Assembly (NCBI RefSeq): GCF_005049105.1
Contig: NZ_SUKA01000004.1
Location: 496,001 to 560,000, forward strand
Reading direction: 5' to 3'
DNA length: 64,000 nucleotides
From: Sphingobacterium alkalisoli
GTDB lineage: Bacteria; Bacteroidota; Bacteroidia; Sphingobacteriales; Sphingobacteriaceae
Shown: in pieces, positions 41,783 through 51,251 of the stretch
How positions within the stretch are numbered: the stretch's first letter is position 1
Layout of the letters: each line of letters begins with the position of its first letter
Made by a program: the position numbers and the translations under genes
The notes under the pieces: model-generated
Databases searched by the model: none
Seen by the model: the letters and a program-made list of their open reading frames with translations, nothing else
What the model was told of the DNA's origin: nothing

Positions 41783-42196
41783 CTAAAATCCTTTTTTTTC
41801 CATATATGATTGAAGGATTATGGCCGCTGATACGGTATCCACCAATCCTTTTTCTTGTCTTTTACTTTTTTTCTTACCGCTCTGCGCAATGGCAGCAGAT
41901 GCCATTTTTGAAGTGAATCGCTCATCTATCTCCTCTACTGGAATCTGTGGATATACTTTCTTTAATTTTCGCACAAACCCCAATACATGTTGAGCAGATT
42001 CCGAATCGGAACCGTCCATCTGCAACGGTTTACCCACTACGAAAACTTCTACCTGTTCATGCTGAAGATAGTCGGCCAAAAATGACCAGATTTCGTCTGG
42101 ATGTAGTGTAGTTAAAGCCGTCGCAATAATCTGAAGCGGATCAGTCACTGCAATACCGATACGTTTTGTTCCGTAATCAAAAGCCATTATACGCAT
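41783..42196 (-). CDS. ruvX: Holliday junction resolvase-like RuvX (YqgF)
   Basis: 137 residues. RNase H-like fold: catalytic D7 in MAFDYGTKRIGIAV, VFVVGKPLQMDGSDSE, EIDERFTSK and the final D in LVDTVSAAIIL. Acts in pre-16S rRNA 5' processing and/or junction resolution. First gene of the ruvX-ybeY pair; divergent from the deformylase gene. Confidence 0.95.
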   Translation of the reverse strand: MRIMAFDYGTKRIGIAVTDPLQIIATALTTLHPDEIWSFLADYLQHEQVEVFVVGKPLQMDGSDSESAQHVLGFVRKLKKVYPQIPVEEIDERFTSKMASAAIAQSGKKKSKRQEKGLVDTVSAAIILQSYMEKKGF

Positions 42197-42372
42197 ATTT
42201 TTTTCTTAATGTGTTTCGCCCCCCTCATGGTTATTGACGTTACCGCCAACCAGATAATTTTTTACAAAAATACAATTACCAAATGAGATAAAAATCTAGA
42301 AGTGGTAAATACACGGACAATCGTTATCTTAGCAGGAGAAAACGAATATATTGGCCCTAAAAACGAAAGACC

Positions 42373-42993
42373 GTGAATAAAGCTAATGCAAAGAATTTTA
42401 ACAAAGCAGAATCTACCCTTATCTTATCGGATGACATCTCGTCAAAACTTCATGTGTATCAAATTACGAATGAAAACGAACTCTCCGTGCTACAAACACC
42501 ATCTGCAGATATAAACCCCAACGACCCACTCTTACAAACGTTAGCCCAGCGAATGCTATGGACTGTTCAGGACACCTCACATCCGGGAGTCGGAATTGCA
42601 GCACCGCAAGTTGGCATTAATCGAAATGCGATATGGGTACAACGCTTTGACAAGCCAGATGAACCTTTTGAATTTTATATAAATCCAAAAACTACTTGGC
42701 ACTCAACATTATTGCAAAGGGGGTTAGAAGGGTGCTTATCTATCCCAGATCGAAAAGAGACAATCCATCGTAGTTACGCCATACACCTCCAACACCTCGA
42801 CAAAAACGGAGATCTAATTGAAGAGCATATTGAAGGATTTACCGCTGTAATTTTTCAACATGAAATAGACCATCTCCACGGAATTTTATACCCCGACCGA
42901 TTAGACGAACAAGAAAAAAAAAGCTATGCGCTAGTTCAGGATAAGTTCGTCGTCAACTTCATTGACACAGCAACTACCTCTCTACAGCTTTAA
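42373..42993 (+). CDS. def: Peptide deformylase
   Basis: 206 residues from a GTG at 42373, the only sensible start near, giving a roughly 35-residue N-terminal extension compared with the usual enzyme. It removes formyl groups from nascent proteins. Motifs: GVGIAAPQVG, EGCLSIP (metal Cys) and QHEIDHLHG (two metal His and catalytic Glu). Its 3' end overlaps the convergent glutaminyl-cyclotransferase gene by 20 nt. Confidence 0.93.
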   Translation: MNKANAKNFNKAESTLILSDDISSKLHVYQITNENELSVLQTPSADINPNDPLLQTLAQRMLWTVQDTSHPGVGIAAPQVGINRNAIWVQRFDKPDEPFEFYINPKTTWHSTLLQRGLEGCLSIPDRKETIHRSYAIHLQHLDKNGDLIEEHIEGFTAVIFQHEIDHLHGILYPDRLDEQEKKSYALVQDKFVVNFIDTATTSLQL

Positions 42994-44035
42994 TTTCGTA
43001 CAACTTCGGCCAGAGTTTACCCGTTACAAAAAGTCGTTTCCCGACTACATCATATGCTATTCCATTCAATTCATTATCAACTGGCTGTCTGTTTTCCGTA
43101 TGCATCCCTACCAAATTGATTCGACCTTCCACAATACCTGTTTCAGGGTTAATTATGACAATAATCTCCTGACCATATACATTTGCGTACACCCTTCCAT
43201 CAATATATTCCAGTTCATTTAGACTATCAACTGCACCATTTTCGTCATACACGCCAATGGAACTGAGTTCCTTTCCATTCGTAGGATCCAAGAAATAAAG
43301 CAGATGTGTACCGTCCGACTTGATTAACCGCTGCCCATCATAGGTCAGTCCCCAACCCTCTTTGCTATTTCCATAGCTAAAGGATGATTTTTGTCCAAAC
43401 GTATTCTTATCGTAGAAGAAACCCACATTTTCGCGCCAGGTCAGCACGACAATATGATTCCCTACGATGGTCATTCCTTCTCCGAAATAGGCGTCACCAA
43501 TCGGAACAATCTTAGTAACCTTTCCTGTCTCTAATTCGACCTTACGAAGAGAGGATTCGCCCTTCCTTCCCGTGGTCTCGTATAAGACACCACCTTCATA
43601 TTGTAGTCCCTGGGTAAAGGCATTCGAATCGTGCGGAAATACATTGTCCACTTCAAATCCATAGTTTTTTGCCGCGGGCGCAACCACACTCACATTACTA
43701 TGCGCCATATCCTCCTTACCTGCGATATACACCTTCGCTGTAATGGAGCGATCTCCTAACCCGACTTTATGCGTATCCAATACCACGGCTGCAGTATCAT
43801 TCTTTCGCTCCAGGAAATTACCATCCACCGAATAAATAACGGAATCCACAGCCGCTTCCGAGAAGTTAAGTTTCAGTTTCACCTGTTCGCCCAACACTAC
43901 TTTTTGGCCTGATTCGGGCATTACAAATTCCAGTTTCCCCTTTTGGGTTTTACACCCTCCTGCAACCAGCGCAAATGCAATGGCTAAGCTCCAAATCGGT
44001 TTAATGTTCATCCAATTCATTCTTATTCGTATCAT
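42974..44035 (-). CDS. Glutaminyl-peptide cyclotransferase
   Basis: 353 residues. The signal peptide ends in a lipobox (FALVAGGCKTQKGK), so it is a lipoprotein. Residues about 35-115 form an Ig-like domain; residues about 125-353 are a five-bladed propeller with VFPHDSNAFTQGLQYEGGVL, YETTGRKGESSLRKVELETG and GWGLTYDGQRLIKSDG. The plant/bacterial-type enzyme makes N-terminal pyroglutamate on exported proteins, which fits the many Gln-starting mature proteins of this phylum. It abuts yraN (0 nt apart). Confidence 0.9.
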   Translation of the reverse strand: MIRIRMNWMNIKPIWSLAIAFALVAGGCKTQKGKLEFVMPESGQKVVLGEQVKLKLNFSEAAVDSVIYSVDGNFLERKNDTAAVVLDTHKVGLGDRSITAKVYIAGKEDMAHSNVSVVAPAAKNYGFEVDNVFPHDSNAFTQGLQYEGGVLYETTGRKGESSLRKVELETGKVTKIVPIGDAYFGEGMTIVGNHIVVLTWRENVGFFYDKNTFGQKSSFSYGNSKEGWGLTYDGQRLIKSDGTHLLYFLDPTNGKELSSIGVYDENGAVDSLNELEYIDGRVYANVYGQEIIVIINPETGIVEGRINLVGMHTENRQPVDNELNGIAYDVVGKRLFVTGKLWPKLYEIKAVER

Positions 44036-44389
44036 TTAATTGCTCCAAAAAGCATCCTTAATTAATTCAATTTTATTTTCTTTCAAAAAAACAGACACGA
44101 TATCAAACCGTATCTCCCCTTCGTATTTGGTATAACTGATGTACGCATCTGCTAGCCGGATCAGATTCCGTCTCTTCCTATGATCAACAAACTCCTTTGG
44201 TTCACCAAATCGGGAATCGTTACGACTTTTTACCTCTACAAACACCAATATATCACCATCTTTCGCAATAACATCCACTTCCAGGTGTTTATGACGCCAA
44301 TTTATGGAAATAATATCATATCCACATTCCTGTAGGTACCGAACAGCTTGCTGTTCACCCCATATCCCCGCTTCTAAATGCTTGGCCAT
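44036..44389 (-). CDS. yraN: UPF0102 family protein YraN (PD-(D/E)xK nuclease-like)
   Basis: 117 residues. EVDVIAKDGDILVFVEVKSR carries the D...ExK core of the PD-(D/E)xK fold; GIWGEQQAVRYLQECGYDII at the start and EIRFDIVSVFL at the end are family marks. Exact role unknown, often linked to recombination or repair. It ends right at the start of the next gene's frame and lies 14 nt after dnaG, same strand. Confidence 0.92.
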   Translation of the reverse strand: MAKHLEAGIWGEQQAVRYLQECGYDIISINWRHKHLEVDVIAKDGDILVFVEVKSRNDSRFGEPKEFVDHRKRRNLIRLADAYISYTKYEGEIRFDIVSVFLKENKIELIKDAFWSN

Positions 44390-44403
44390 ACCCCTTTATA
44401 GCA

Positions 44404-46392
44404 TTATTTCACAATCGTATTTCCGAGCAGCTGTCCCAACATTTTCTCCGCTTCTTTTAATTTAGCATATTTGTGCAATAAAATCTGTAAATCATCTTCG
44501 GATTGTTCTTTCTTCAGTTCTTCACGTATTTTATGCATCTCCTTTTCAAATTTGCGCTTTTTAATCCGATAAATCGCCTCTGTTACAAGCTGCTTTAGAT
44601 TTTCGATCTCTTCCGGAACATATATTTTATTTTTGTCGCTATTCCAATTGGGACTAATTTCATATTGACTCGCGATACACCCAATTACCAAATCGACCAC
44701 ATCCTTATCTACATGCGCAAAGAAATTTTTAGCTTCAGGAATTTCAAAGTCAGCCGCCTGCTTCTTAAATTCCTCTATAATAGCAGCACTGGCCCTATCA
44801 TCAAAAGATATATCATCAATACTGCCCAACAGGTATGGTGCAATCGGAACCTCGCCATCACCTTCCCAGCTCGCCAACTCCCTTCCATAATTCAACAGTA
44901 TACGCACGATCTCTCGCTCCTGTAATATTTCCGGCGTTATCTTCACATGCGTCTGCTCCTCTGTCAATCCAGCATCCGACCGCTCTACTTCAGTTAAAAA
45001 GAAATCAGGAGGTGGCATATCGCCCGGATAAGAGGTAGCTGCCGAAGCCTGTGCTGCAGAATCCCTTTTTTTATCTTGCGTCCTTGCCTTATTAAGACGG
45101 ATTTTATTTAACTCGCTTAACAAAACCCGTTCTTCGATATCTAAAAGACTACTACACTGCCGGATAAAAACTGACACTTTAATCTCATCTGGGATCAGCG
45201 CAATGCTTTCCACGACTTCACGTATTACTTCGGCGCGTTTTATAGGATCGTCGTTGGCGTCCTTTAAAAGAATATTGGTTTTAAAAAAAATAAAATCCTG
45301 CTGACCGGCCGACACATACTCTTTAAAGGCGGAAGAGCCAAATGTTTGCACATATGAATCCGGATCATTTCCATCAGGAAAAAGGAGTATTTTCACATTT
45401 AAACCTTCTTCGAGAAGCATGTCAGTACCTCGCAAAGAAGCTTTTATGCCCGCGGCATCACCGTCGTACAGAATAACAACATTCTTAGTAAATCGTGAAA
45501 TTAATTTGATTTGACCCGTTGTCAGCGACGTTCCCGACGAAGAAACCACATTTTCTACACCCGCTTGGTGCATGGAGATCACATCAGCATAGCCTTCTAC
45601 CAAATAGCAGGCATCATTATCCATAATCGCTTTCTTTGCAAAAGAAAGCCCATATAATACATCAGATTTATGATAGATTTCACTTTCGGGCGAATTAACA
45701 TATTTTGGAACCGTTTTTTCTGTCTTCATTGTCCGGCCACCAAACCCTATGATTCGACCTGTAAGGTTATGGATGGGAAATACCACCCTACCTCTAAAAC
45801 GATCATACAGGCTTTTGTCATCACGCGCGATAGCAAGGCCAATTTCGGTAAGATACCCTTCTTGAAAACCATCCTTCTTGGCTGCATCTACTAAAGCTGT
45901 CCAGACGTCGGGAGAATACCCCAAATCAAACTTCCTGATGATATCTTCACGGTATCCACGCTCTTTAAAATAAGATAATCCGATCGAGTTTCCGATGTCC
46001 GTATTCCAAAGTTGATCCTTAAAGAATTTCCCAGCCCATTGACTTAATACGTACAAACTTTCCCGTTTATCCTGGGCGGCCAGTTGAGCAGGAGATCGTT
46101 CGATCTCTGCAATCTCAATATGGTATTTGTTTGCTAGATAACGAATCGCTTCCGGATAAGAATATTTCTCCAGCTCCATCACAAACTTTAAAGAATCTCC
46201 TCCTACACCACAGCCAAAGCACTTGTAAATACCTTTGGCTACTGACACATGAAAAGAAGGTGTTTTCTCATTATGAAACGGACAGTTACCGATCAGTGAT
46301 GTCCCTCGCTTTTTTAGGTCGACAAAATCGCCCACAACTTCCTCAATACGAGCCGTATCCAACACCTTTTCTATTGTCTCTTTTGCAATCAC
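44404..46392 (-). CDS. dnaG: DNA primase
   Basis: 662 residues. It makes RNA primers for replication. Zinc-binding domain with C37, H40, C58 and C61 (CPFHNEKTPSFHV, KCFGCGVGGDSL); RNA polymerase core with the EGYADVISMHQAGVENVV TOPRIM segment and DGDAAGIKASLRG; the C-terminal third is the helicase-binding region, longer and more charged than in E. coli, ending in a coiled coil (KFEKEMHKIREELKKE). Located upstream of yraN in one run. Confidence 0.97.
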   Translation of the reverse strand: MIAKETIEKVLDTARIEEVVGDFVDLKKRGTSLIGNCPFHNEKTPSFHVSVAKGIYKCFGCGVGGDSLKFVMELEKYSYPEAIRYLANKYHIEIAEIERSPAQLAAQDKRESLYVLSQWAGKFFKDQLWNTDIGNSIGLSYFKERGYREDIIRKFDLGYSPDVWTALVDAAKKDGFQEGYLTEIGLAIARDDKSLYDRFRGRVVFPIHNLTGRIIGFGGRTMKTEKTVPKYVNSPESEIYHKSDVLYGLSFAKKAIMDNDACYLVEGYADVISMHQAGVENVVSSSGTSLTTGQIKLISRFTKNVVILYDGDAAGIKASLRGTDMLLEEGLNVKILLFPDGNDPDSYVQTFGSSAFKEYVSAGQQDFIFFKTNILLKDANDDPIKRAEVIREVVESIALIPDEIKVSVFIRQCSSLLDIEERVLLSELNKIRLNKARTQDKKRDSAAQASAATSYPGDMPPPDFFLTEVERSDAGLTEEQTHVKITPEILQEREIVRILLNYGRELASWEGDGEVPIAPYLLGSIDDISFDDRASAAIIEEFKKQAADFEIPEAKNFFAHVDKDVVDLVIGCIASQYEISPNWNSDKNKIYVPEEIENLKQLVTEAIYRIKKRKFEKEMHKIREELKKEQSEDDLQILLHKYAKLKEAEKMLGQLLGNTIVK

Positions 46393-46417
46393 GTTTATTC
46401 TCTTTGTTACCTATCAG

Positions 46418-46609
46418 CTATTTTTTCCAGCCATGCATGATCAGATAGATCACTCCTCCGAATACAGGAATTATTAACACACCTGCCATCCAAAGAATAC
46501 GCTCGCCCTTCGTATGATCGTTATTTAAAATACATTTATAAATCGCCAATAAAGGTATCGCTATAACGAGGAAGCCAAAAATATAAGTAATTATCGTCTG
46601 AAAATCCAT
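46418..46609 (-). CDS. Small membrane protein, PLDc_N-type
   Basis: 63 residues. Two hydrophobic helices (IITYIFGFLVIAIPLLAIY and ILWMAGVLIIPVFGGVIYLI) joined by NNDHTKGERI match the phospholipase-D N-terminal-like (PLDc_N) pattern, here without a catalytic part, as in many short standalone proteins. Function unknown. Lies between dnaG and cobA, both on the same strand. Confidence 0.75.
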   Translation of the reverse strand: MDFQTIITYIFGFLVIAIPLLAIYKCILNNDHTKGERILWMAGVLIIPVFGGVIYLIMHGWKK

Positions 46610-46650
46610 CTGTTCACCCTTAGCTTATATACGCTGCAAGATACGATTTT

Positions 46651-47439
46651 TTAATTTCTTTTCATTTTCGCTAATTGGTCATTTAAAATAAAACTATTGC
46701 GATTTGAAGCATACAACCTGACAACTTCACCAATTACAATAATAGCAGGATGCGATAATCCACTATCTCTTGAAGCATTCAACAAATCCGCCACCTCACA
46801 CACCACTTCTCGCTGGCCCGGCAGCGTAGCACATTGTATTATTGCCGCAGGCGTATCCCCTTTCCCACACATCACATAGGTACGGGCTATTTCATCCAAT
46901 TTTTTCATCCCCATATAGATTACGACAGTAGAGTTACTCTGTATAGCCAGTTGGAGATCCGACGAAAGCCGCCCATCCTTCTTGGTGCCTGTAAGCGCCC
47001 ATATACCATCGCTCACATCACGATGTGTTAATGGAATGTTATGAAAGCCAGCCCCTTGCATACTGCTTATACCCGGAATATATTCGACCTCTATACCCAA
47101 CTCCTCTGCAAAAAGCAATTCTTCAAAGCCCCTGCCAAATATATATGGATCGCCCCCTTTAAGTCTTACTACACACTTATATGTACGACAATATTGCTCG
47201 ATTAACGAGTGAATAGATTCTTGCGGCGTAAAATTGGCATAAGGCTCTTTCCCTACATAAACTTTTACACAATTTTCTGGAACAATAGTCAGTATTTCCG
47301 GATTCACGAGATGATCAAACAGCAAAACATCGGCTTTTTCCAATATTTTATATGCTTTTATTGTCAAAAGATCAGGATCACCAGGACCAGACCCTATCAA
47401 ATAAAGTTTACTTCTCAAATTTCTAGACACAACCACCAT
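46651..47439 (-). CDS. cobA: Uroporphyrinogen-III C-methyltransferase
   Basis: 262 residues from the ATG at 47439; a TTG at 47469 would add a hydrophobic 10-residue leader not expected for the family. It methylates uroporphyrinogen III to precorrin-2, the siroheme and cobalamin precursor. Motifs: LIGSGPGDPDLLTIKAY, VVRLKGGDPYIFGRGFEE, the YIPGISSMQGAG loop and PLTHRDVSDG. It diverges from nirB; siroheme is the cofactor of NirB, so both are functionally linked. No separate siroheme ferrochelatase gene is visible here. Confidence 0.92.
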   Translation of the reverse strand: MVVVSRNLRSKLYLIGSGPGDPDLLTIKAYKILEKADVLLFDHLVNPEILTIVPENCVKVYVGKEPYANFTPQESIHSLIEQYCRTYKCVVRLKGGDPYIFGRGFEELLFAEELGIEVEYIPGISSMQGAGFHNIPLTHRDVSDGIWALTGTKKDGRLSSDLQLAIQSNSTVVIYMGMKKLDEIARTYVMCGKGDTPAAIIQCATLPGQREVVCEVADLLNASRDSGLSHPAIIVIGEVVRLYASNRNSFILNDQLAKMKRN

Positions 47440-47564
47440 AACCAATACATATTTAAAAAAATAGAACAAAAAAAATAACAGAAAATAACATTAAAATCAA
47501 AAACAAAACATAAACATGATTAAAAACGACATAAAACTACATAAGTTACATTGAAAATAATATT

Positions 47565-47586
47565 TTTTATGATAAAAATCATAAAA
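47565..47586. promoter_or_regulatory. 9-bp-arm palindrome directly upstream of the nirB promoter
   Basis: TTTTATGAT (47565-47573) and ATCATAAAA (47578-47586) pair perfectly around AAAA. It ends 5 nt before the -33 box, where a class-II activator would bind, between the divergent cobA and nirB genes. The regulator is unknown; a Crp/Fnr-type or nitrogen/NO-responsive factor is an obvious candidate. Confidence 0.5.
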
Positions 47587-47590
47587 TTAA

Positions 47591-47620
47591 TTTGTTTTTT
47601 ATAAAAAAACACTAATTTTG
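47591..47620 (+). promoter_or_regulatory. nirB promoter of Bacteroidota type
   Basis: TTTG at 47591-47594, 18 nt, then TAATTTTG at 47613-47620, an exact match to the phylum's -33/-7 pair. The ATG of nirB is 50 nt downstream. The whole intergenic region is very AT-rich. Confidence 0.65.
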
Positions 47621-47669
47621 CAGTGTTAAAAAAACTATAAAATAGATTTTTTCACTTAAAACTCTAGAC

Positions 47670-50195
47670 ATGGCCACAAAAACGATAATTATAATAGGGA
47701 ACGGAATGGTTGGAAACAAGTTTTGCGAGAAACTACTCGAAAAATCTTCCGATTTTAAACTAATTATATTTGGCGAGGAGCCATACAGGGCTTACGACAG
47801 AGTGCATCTTAGTGATTACATCAGCGAAAAACCCCTCGACGAGCTATATATGTCTTCTGAAGACTGGTATTCTTCAAAAAATGTCACACTTCACCTCAAC
47901 GATCCCATTACCTATGTAGATACCCGCCAAAAGAAAATCGAATCGGGGCGAGGTATTATCCTAAGCTACGATTATCTAATTTTTGCTACAGGTTCTTCCG
48001 CTTTTGTTCCCAATATACCGGGCATTGAAAAAAATGGCGTCTTTGTATACCGGACAATTGAAGACTTAGATTTAATAAAAGCCTATGCCGGATCTGCAAA
48101 AAAAGGCACCGTGATTGGCGGAGGTTTACTAGGTCTTGAAGCGGCTAAAGCATTAATGGATTTAGGTATTCCGGAAACCAGCGTCATTGAATTTGCGCCA
48201 CGTCTAATGCCCCGGCAGATCGATCATGCGGCCAGTACAGTCTTACAACAAAAACTACAAAATCTGGGTCTTGAAACCCTACTCAACAAAGCTACTAGCT
48301 CAATTGAAGGAGAAGGTAAGGTCCATGCGTTACATTTCACCGACGGCACCACACTCGACACAGACATATTGGTTATCTCCGCAGGTATCCGTCCACGCGA
48401 CGAACTTGCCTTAAAAAGTGGTATCGTCGTCGGCCCCCGTGGCGGGATCTTAGTCGACAAATATATGCAGACGAGTGAGCCCGACATATTTGCCATTGGG
48501 GAATGTGCCCTTTTTGAAGATATGATTTATGGTCTTGTCGCGCCAGGATATGAAATGGCAGAAGTTGCCGCAACTACAATATGCCAAGGGAACAAATCAT
48601 TCAAGAGTTTTGATATGAGCACTAAACTAAAACTCATCGGGGTGGATGTAGCAAGCTTTGGAGATCCGTTCATTGAAGAACCGTATGCGCGAACTATTGT
48701 TTTCGAAGATAAAAACAAAGGCATATACAAACGTCTTAATATAAGTCCCGACGGCAAGCACCTACTTGGCGGTATGTTGATTGGTGAAGCCAATAGTTAT
48801 AACATGCTCTTGCAGACGGTCAACAATCGTTTGGTTTTGCCCGAAAATCCAGAAGATATGATATTCGGTGAACGCAGCGCTTCGGGACAAAGCGCGTCAA
48901 CAGGTATTGCAGCGTTACCTGATGACGCATTAATATGTAGCTGCGAGGGAATAACAAAAGCGCAAATCTGCCACGCAGTAACCGAACAAAACTGTGAAAA
49001 TGCCGATGCCGTTAAGAAATGTACCAAAGCTGGTTCGGGCTGCGGCGGATGTGTGCCTATGGTTAAAGACCTCGTGAACATAACCCTTAAACAACAGGGA
49101 AAATATGTTCGAAATGTAATCTGTGAACATTTTCAGCTGAGCAGACAAGAACTTTACGATCTTGTGAAGATACACGAACTCAAAACATACGATGAAATTC
49201 TAAACAGTTTAGGAAAAGGAGACGGTTGCGAAACCTGTAAACCGCTCGTCTCCTCGTTATTGGCAAGCACATGGAATGAAATGATTCTCCAAGGAGGAAA
49301 CGATACAGCTCAGGACAGCAACGATCGTTTCTTGGCAAATATCCAGAAAGGAGGTACCTACTCCGTTGTACCGCGTATCCCTGGAGGAGAAATTCGTCCC
49401 GATAAGTTGATTGTTATTGGAGAAGTGGCTCAAAAATACGGCTTATACACAAAGATTACTGGGGGACAACGCATTGATATGTTTGGTGCGCATTTAAATG
49501 ACTTGCCCGCTATCTGGGGAGAATTAATCGAGGCAGGCTTCGAAAGTGGCCATGCTTACGGGAAAGCCCTGCGTACCGTAAAGAGCTGCGTAGGGAGCAC
49601 CTGGTGCCGCTTTGGACTACATGACAGCGTTTCTTTTGCCATCCGAATCGAAGAACGTTACCGTGGCATACGTGCCCCCCATAAATTCAAATCCGCAGTA
49701 AGTGGCTGCATCCGTGAGTGTGCAGAAGCCCAAAGCAAGGACTTTGGCATTATCGCCACCGAAAAAGGCTGGAACCTCTATGTATGTGGGAATGGCGGCA
49801 GCAAACCACAACACGCGCTCTTGCTCGCAAGTGATATTGACAGTGACACCTGTATACGTTACCTAGACCGTTTCTTGATGTTTTACATCCGCACTGCGGA
49901 TCCACTTATGCGTACAGCAACCTGGCTCAACAAAATGGAAGGTGGTATCGACTACCTGCGCAACGTTGTTGTGAATGATAGTCTCGGTATGGGCCAACAA
50001 TGGGAAGAGGAAATGGAAAAGCTGATCCTTGTCTATACCTGTGAATGGAAAGCCGCCATTGAAGACCCTAATATTCGTAAACGCTTTGCACACTTCGTCA
50101 ACGCTCCGGACGAAAGAGATACTACTGTTCAATTTGAAGAAATGCGCGGACAGAAGAAAGCTATGGACTGGAATATTCCATCAATCACATCCTAA
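47670..50195 (+). CDS. nirB: NADH-dependent assimilatory nitrite reductase, large subunit
   Basis: 841 residues, full length. N-terminal FAD/NAD(P)H oxidoreductase (IIIGNGMVGNKFCE, AVIGGGLLGLEAAKAL-type second dinucleotide site), then two BFD-like [2Fe-2S] domains (ALICSCEGITKAQICHAV with SGCGGCVPMV; VICEHFQLSRQEL with GCETCKP). The C-terminal ferredoxin-sulfite/nitrite reductase half has the siroheme/[4Fe-4S] cysteines C640, C646, C680 and C684 (CVGSTWCRFG, SGCIRECAEAQ). It reduces nitrite to ammonium. nirD follows 21 nt later. Confidence 0.97.
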   Translation: MATKTIIIIGNGMVGNKFCEKLLEKSSDFKLIIFGEEPYRAYDRVHLSDYISEKPLDELYMSSEDWYSSKNVTLHLNDPITYVDTRQKKIESGRGIILSYDYLIFATGSSAFVPNIPGIEKNGVFVYRTIEDLDLIKAYAGSAKKGTVIGGGLLGLEAAKALMDLGIPETSVIEFAPRLMPRQIDHAASTVLQQKLQNLGLETLLNKATSSIEGEGKVHALHFTDGTTLDTDILVISAGIRPRDELALKSGIVVGPRGGILVDKYMQTSEPDIFAIGECALFEDMIYGLVAPGYEMAEVAATTICQGNKSFKSFDMSTKLKLIGVDVASFGDPFIEEPYARTIVFEDKNKGIYKRLNISPDGKHLLGGMLIGEANSYNMLLQTVNNRLVLPENPEDMIFGERSASGQSASTGIAALPDDALICSCEGITKAQICHAVTEQNCENADAVKKCTKAGSGCGGCVPMVKDLVNITLKQQGKYVRNVICEHFQLSRQELYDLVKIHELKTYDEILNSLGKGDGCETCKPLVSSLLASTWNEMILQGGNDTAQDSNDRFLANIQKGGTYSVVPRIPGGEIRPDKLIVIGEVAQKYGLYTKITGGQRIDMFGAHLNDLPAIWGELIEAGFESGHAYGKALRTVKSCVGSTWCRFGLHDSVSFAIRIEERYRGIRAPHKFKSAVSGCIRECAEAQSKDFGIIATEKGWNLYVCGNGGSKPQHALLLASDIDSDTCIRYLDRFLMFYIRTADPLMRTATWLNKMEGGIDYLRNVVVNDSLGMGQQWEEEMEKLILVYTCEWKAAIEDPNIRKRFAHFVNAPDERDTTVQFEEMRGQKKAMDWNIPSITS

Positions 50196-50216
50196 AATAT
50201 ACGTAAAAAAAATATC

Positions 50217-50564
50217 ATGGAAACATTAACTCCCACGAAATGGCTCGCGGCCTGTCACGTTAACGATGCAATAGAAAATGGCGGCGTGTGTATAAAACAT
50301 GAAAACGAACAAATCGCACTCTTTTATTTCACACGCAGAAATGAGTGGTTTGCAACACAAAACGAATGTCCACATAAAAGGCAAATGATTTTAAGTAGAG
50401 GTATGATCGGCTCGCTTGGCGAAGAACCAAAAGTAGCCTGTCCATTTCATAAGAAAACCTTTTCGCTTCGTACAGGTGAATGCCTTTCTGGGGATGAATG
50501 CGCTATAAAAACATACCCTGTAAAAATTGAAAACGGCTTAGTATATATCGGTGTAGAAGACTGA
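50217..50564 (+). CDS. nirD: Nitrite reductase small subunit, Rieske-type
   Basis: 115 residues. The Rieske ligands are all present: ECPHKRQM and ACPFHKKTFSL (CxH and CxxH); some NirD proteins have lost them, so this one should carry a [2Fe-2S] cluster. Partner of NirB in NADH-nitrite reduction. No nitrite transporter gene follows; the next gene encodes a small exported protein. Confidence 0.92.
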   Translation: METLTPTKWLAACHVNDAIENGGVCIKHENEQIALFYFTRRNEWFATQNECPHKRQMILSRGMIGSLGEEPKVACPFHKKTFSLRTGECLSGDECAIKTYPVKIENGLVYIGVED

Positions 50565-50602
50565 TAAAATAAAAACAAGTTCAACCTAATCATACAAAAG
50601 TT

Positions 50603-50998
50603 ATGTACAAGATTTATCTCTTGATCAGTTTTATCTGCTTACTTTTTCCCAAAAGCGGAACATCACAGACAACAAAGCTACAAGCATCTCTATTCGAAGG
50701 CATACTCTTAGCGGGCTATACCGATCATGGTGCTTATATCAATTGCACCGGCCCGGCAGTCAAATACATCCTAAAAAAGGCGAGCATTATGGCAGGACTA
50801 CTTCCTTCATTAAAAATAAAAGAGGATCGGGTTCAAGCGGGAGCTGCCCGTAATTCATTACTTACACCCACATTAGGTTTTGGTCTAACAGGATGCTACA
50901 AACATTTGGTCGTTCAGCTTCCAGCATTCTATTCCGCGAAGACAAGTACCACCGATGGTAAATGGAAACTAGGTGTCGGTGTCGGTTATAAATTTTAA
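50603..50998 (+). CDS. Small exported barrel-like protein after nirD
   Basis: 131 residues. Signal peptide 1-21 (FICLLFPKSGTSQ); strands KLQASLFEGILLAGYTDHGA, SIMAGLLPSLKI, PTLGFGLTGCYKHLVVQ and the C-terminal LGVGVGYKF suggest an outer-membrane or periplasmic beta structure. The C-terminal aromatic residue is typical of outer-membrane barrels. It follows nirD by 38 nt on the same strand and could form part of a nitrite-uptake or sensing route, which is inference. Confidence 0.6.
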   Translation: MYKIYLLISFICLLFPKSGTSQTTKLQASLFEGILLAGYTDHGAYINCTGPAVKYILKKASIMAGLLPSLKIKEDRVQAGAARNSLLTPTLGFGLTGCYKHLVVQLPAFYSAKTSTTDGKWKLGVGVGYKF

Positions 50999-51251
50999 AT
51001 ACTACCGCCCCGAAAAAGGGACAAAGCCGTATCTAGGAACAACTGTCCTAAAAAATATACATTAAAAACTAACGTTACACGATCAGCCTGACGCGATAAA
51101 AAAATCATAAAATACTAATTTACAATAATTTAAACCTAAACTAAAATTCTAAAATTCGTTAATAGGTAACAGAAATAAAGCCGTTGCATAATATTTGAAT
51201 ATAAGATTTAGAAGAGTAATTAACAGACTAACAACCAAAATATCGCGTCAT

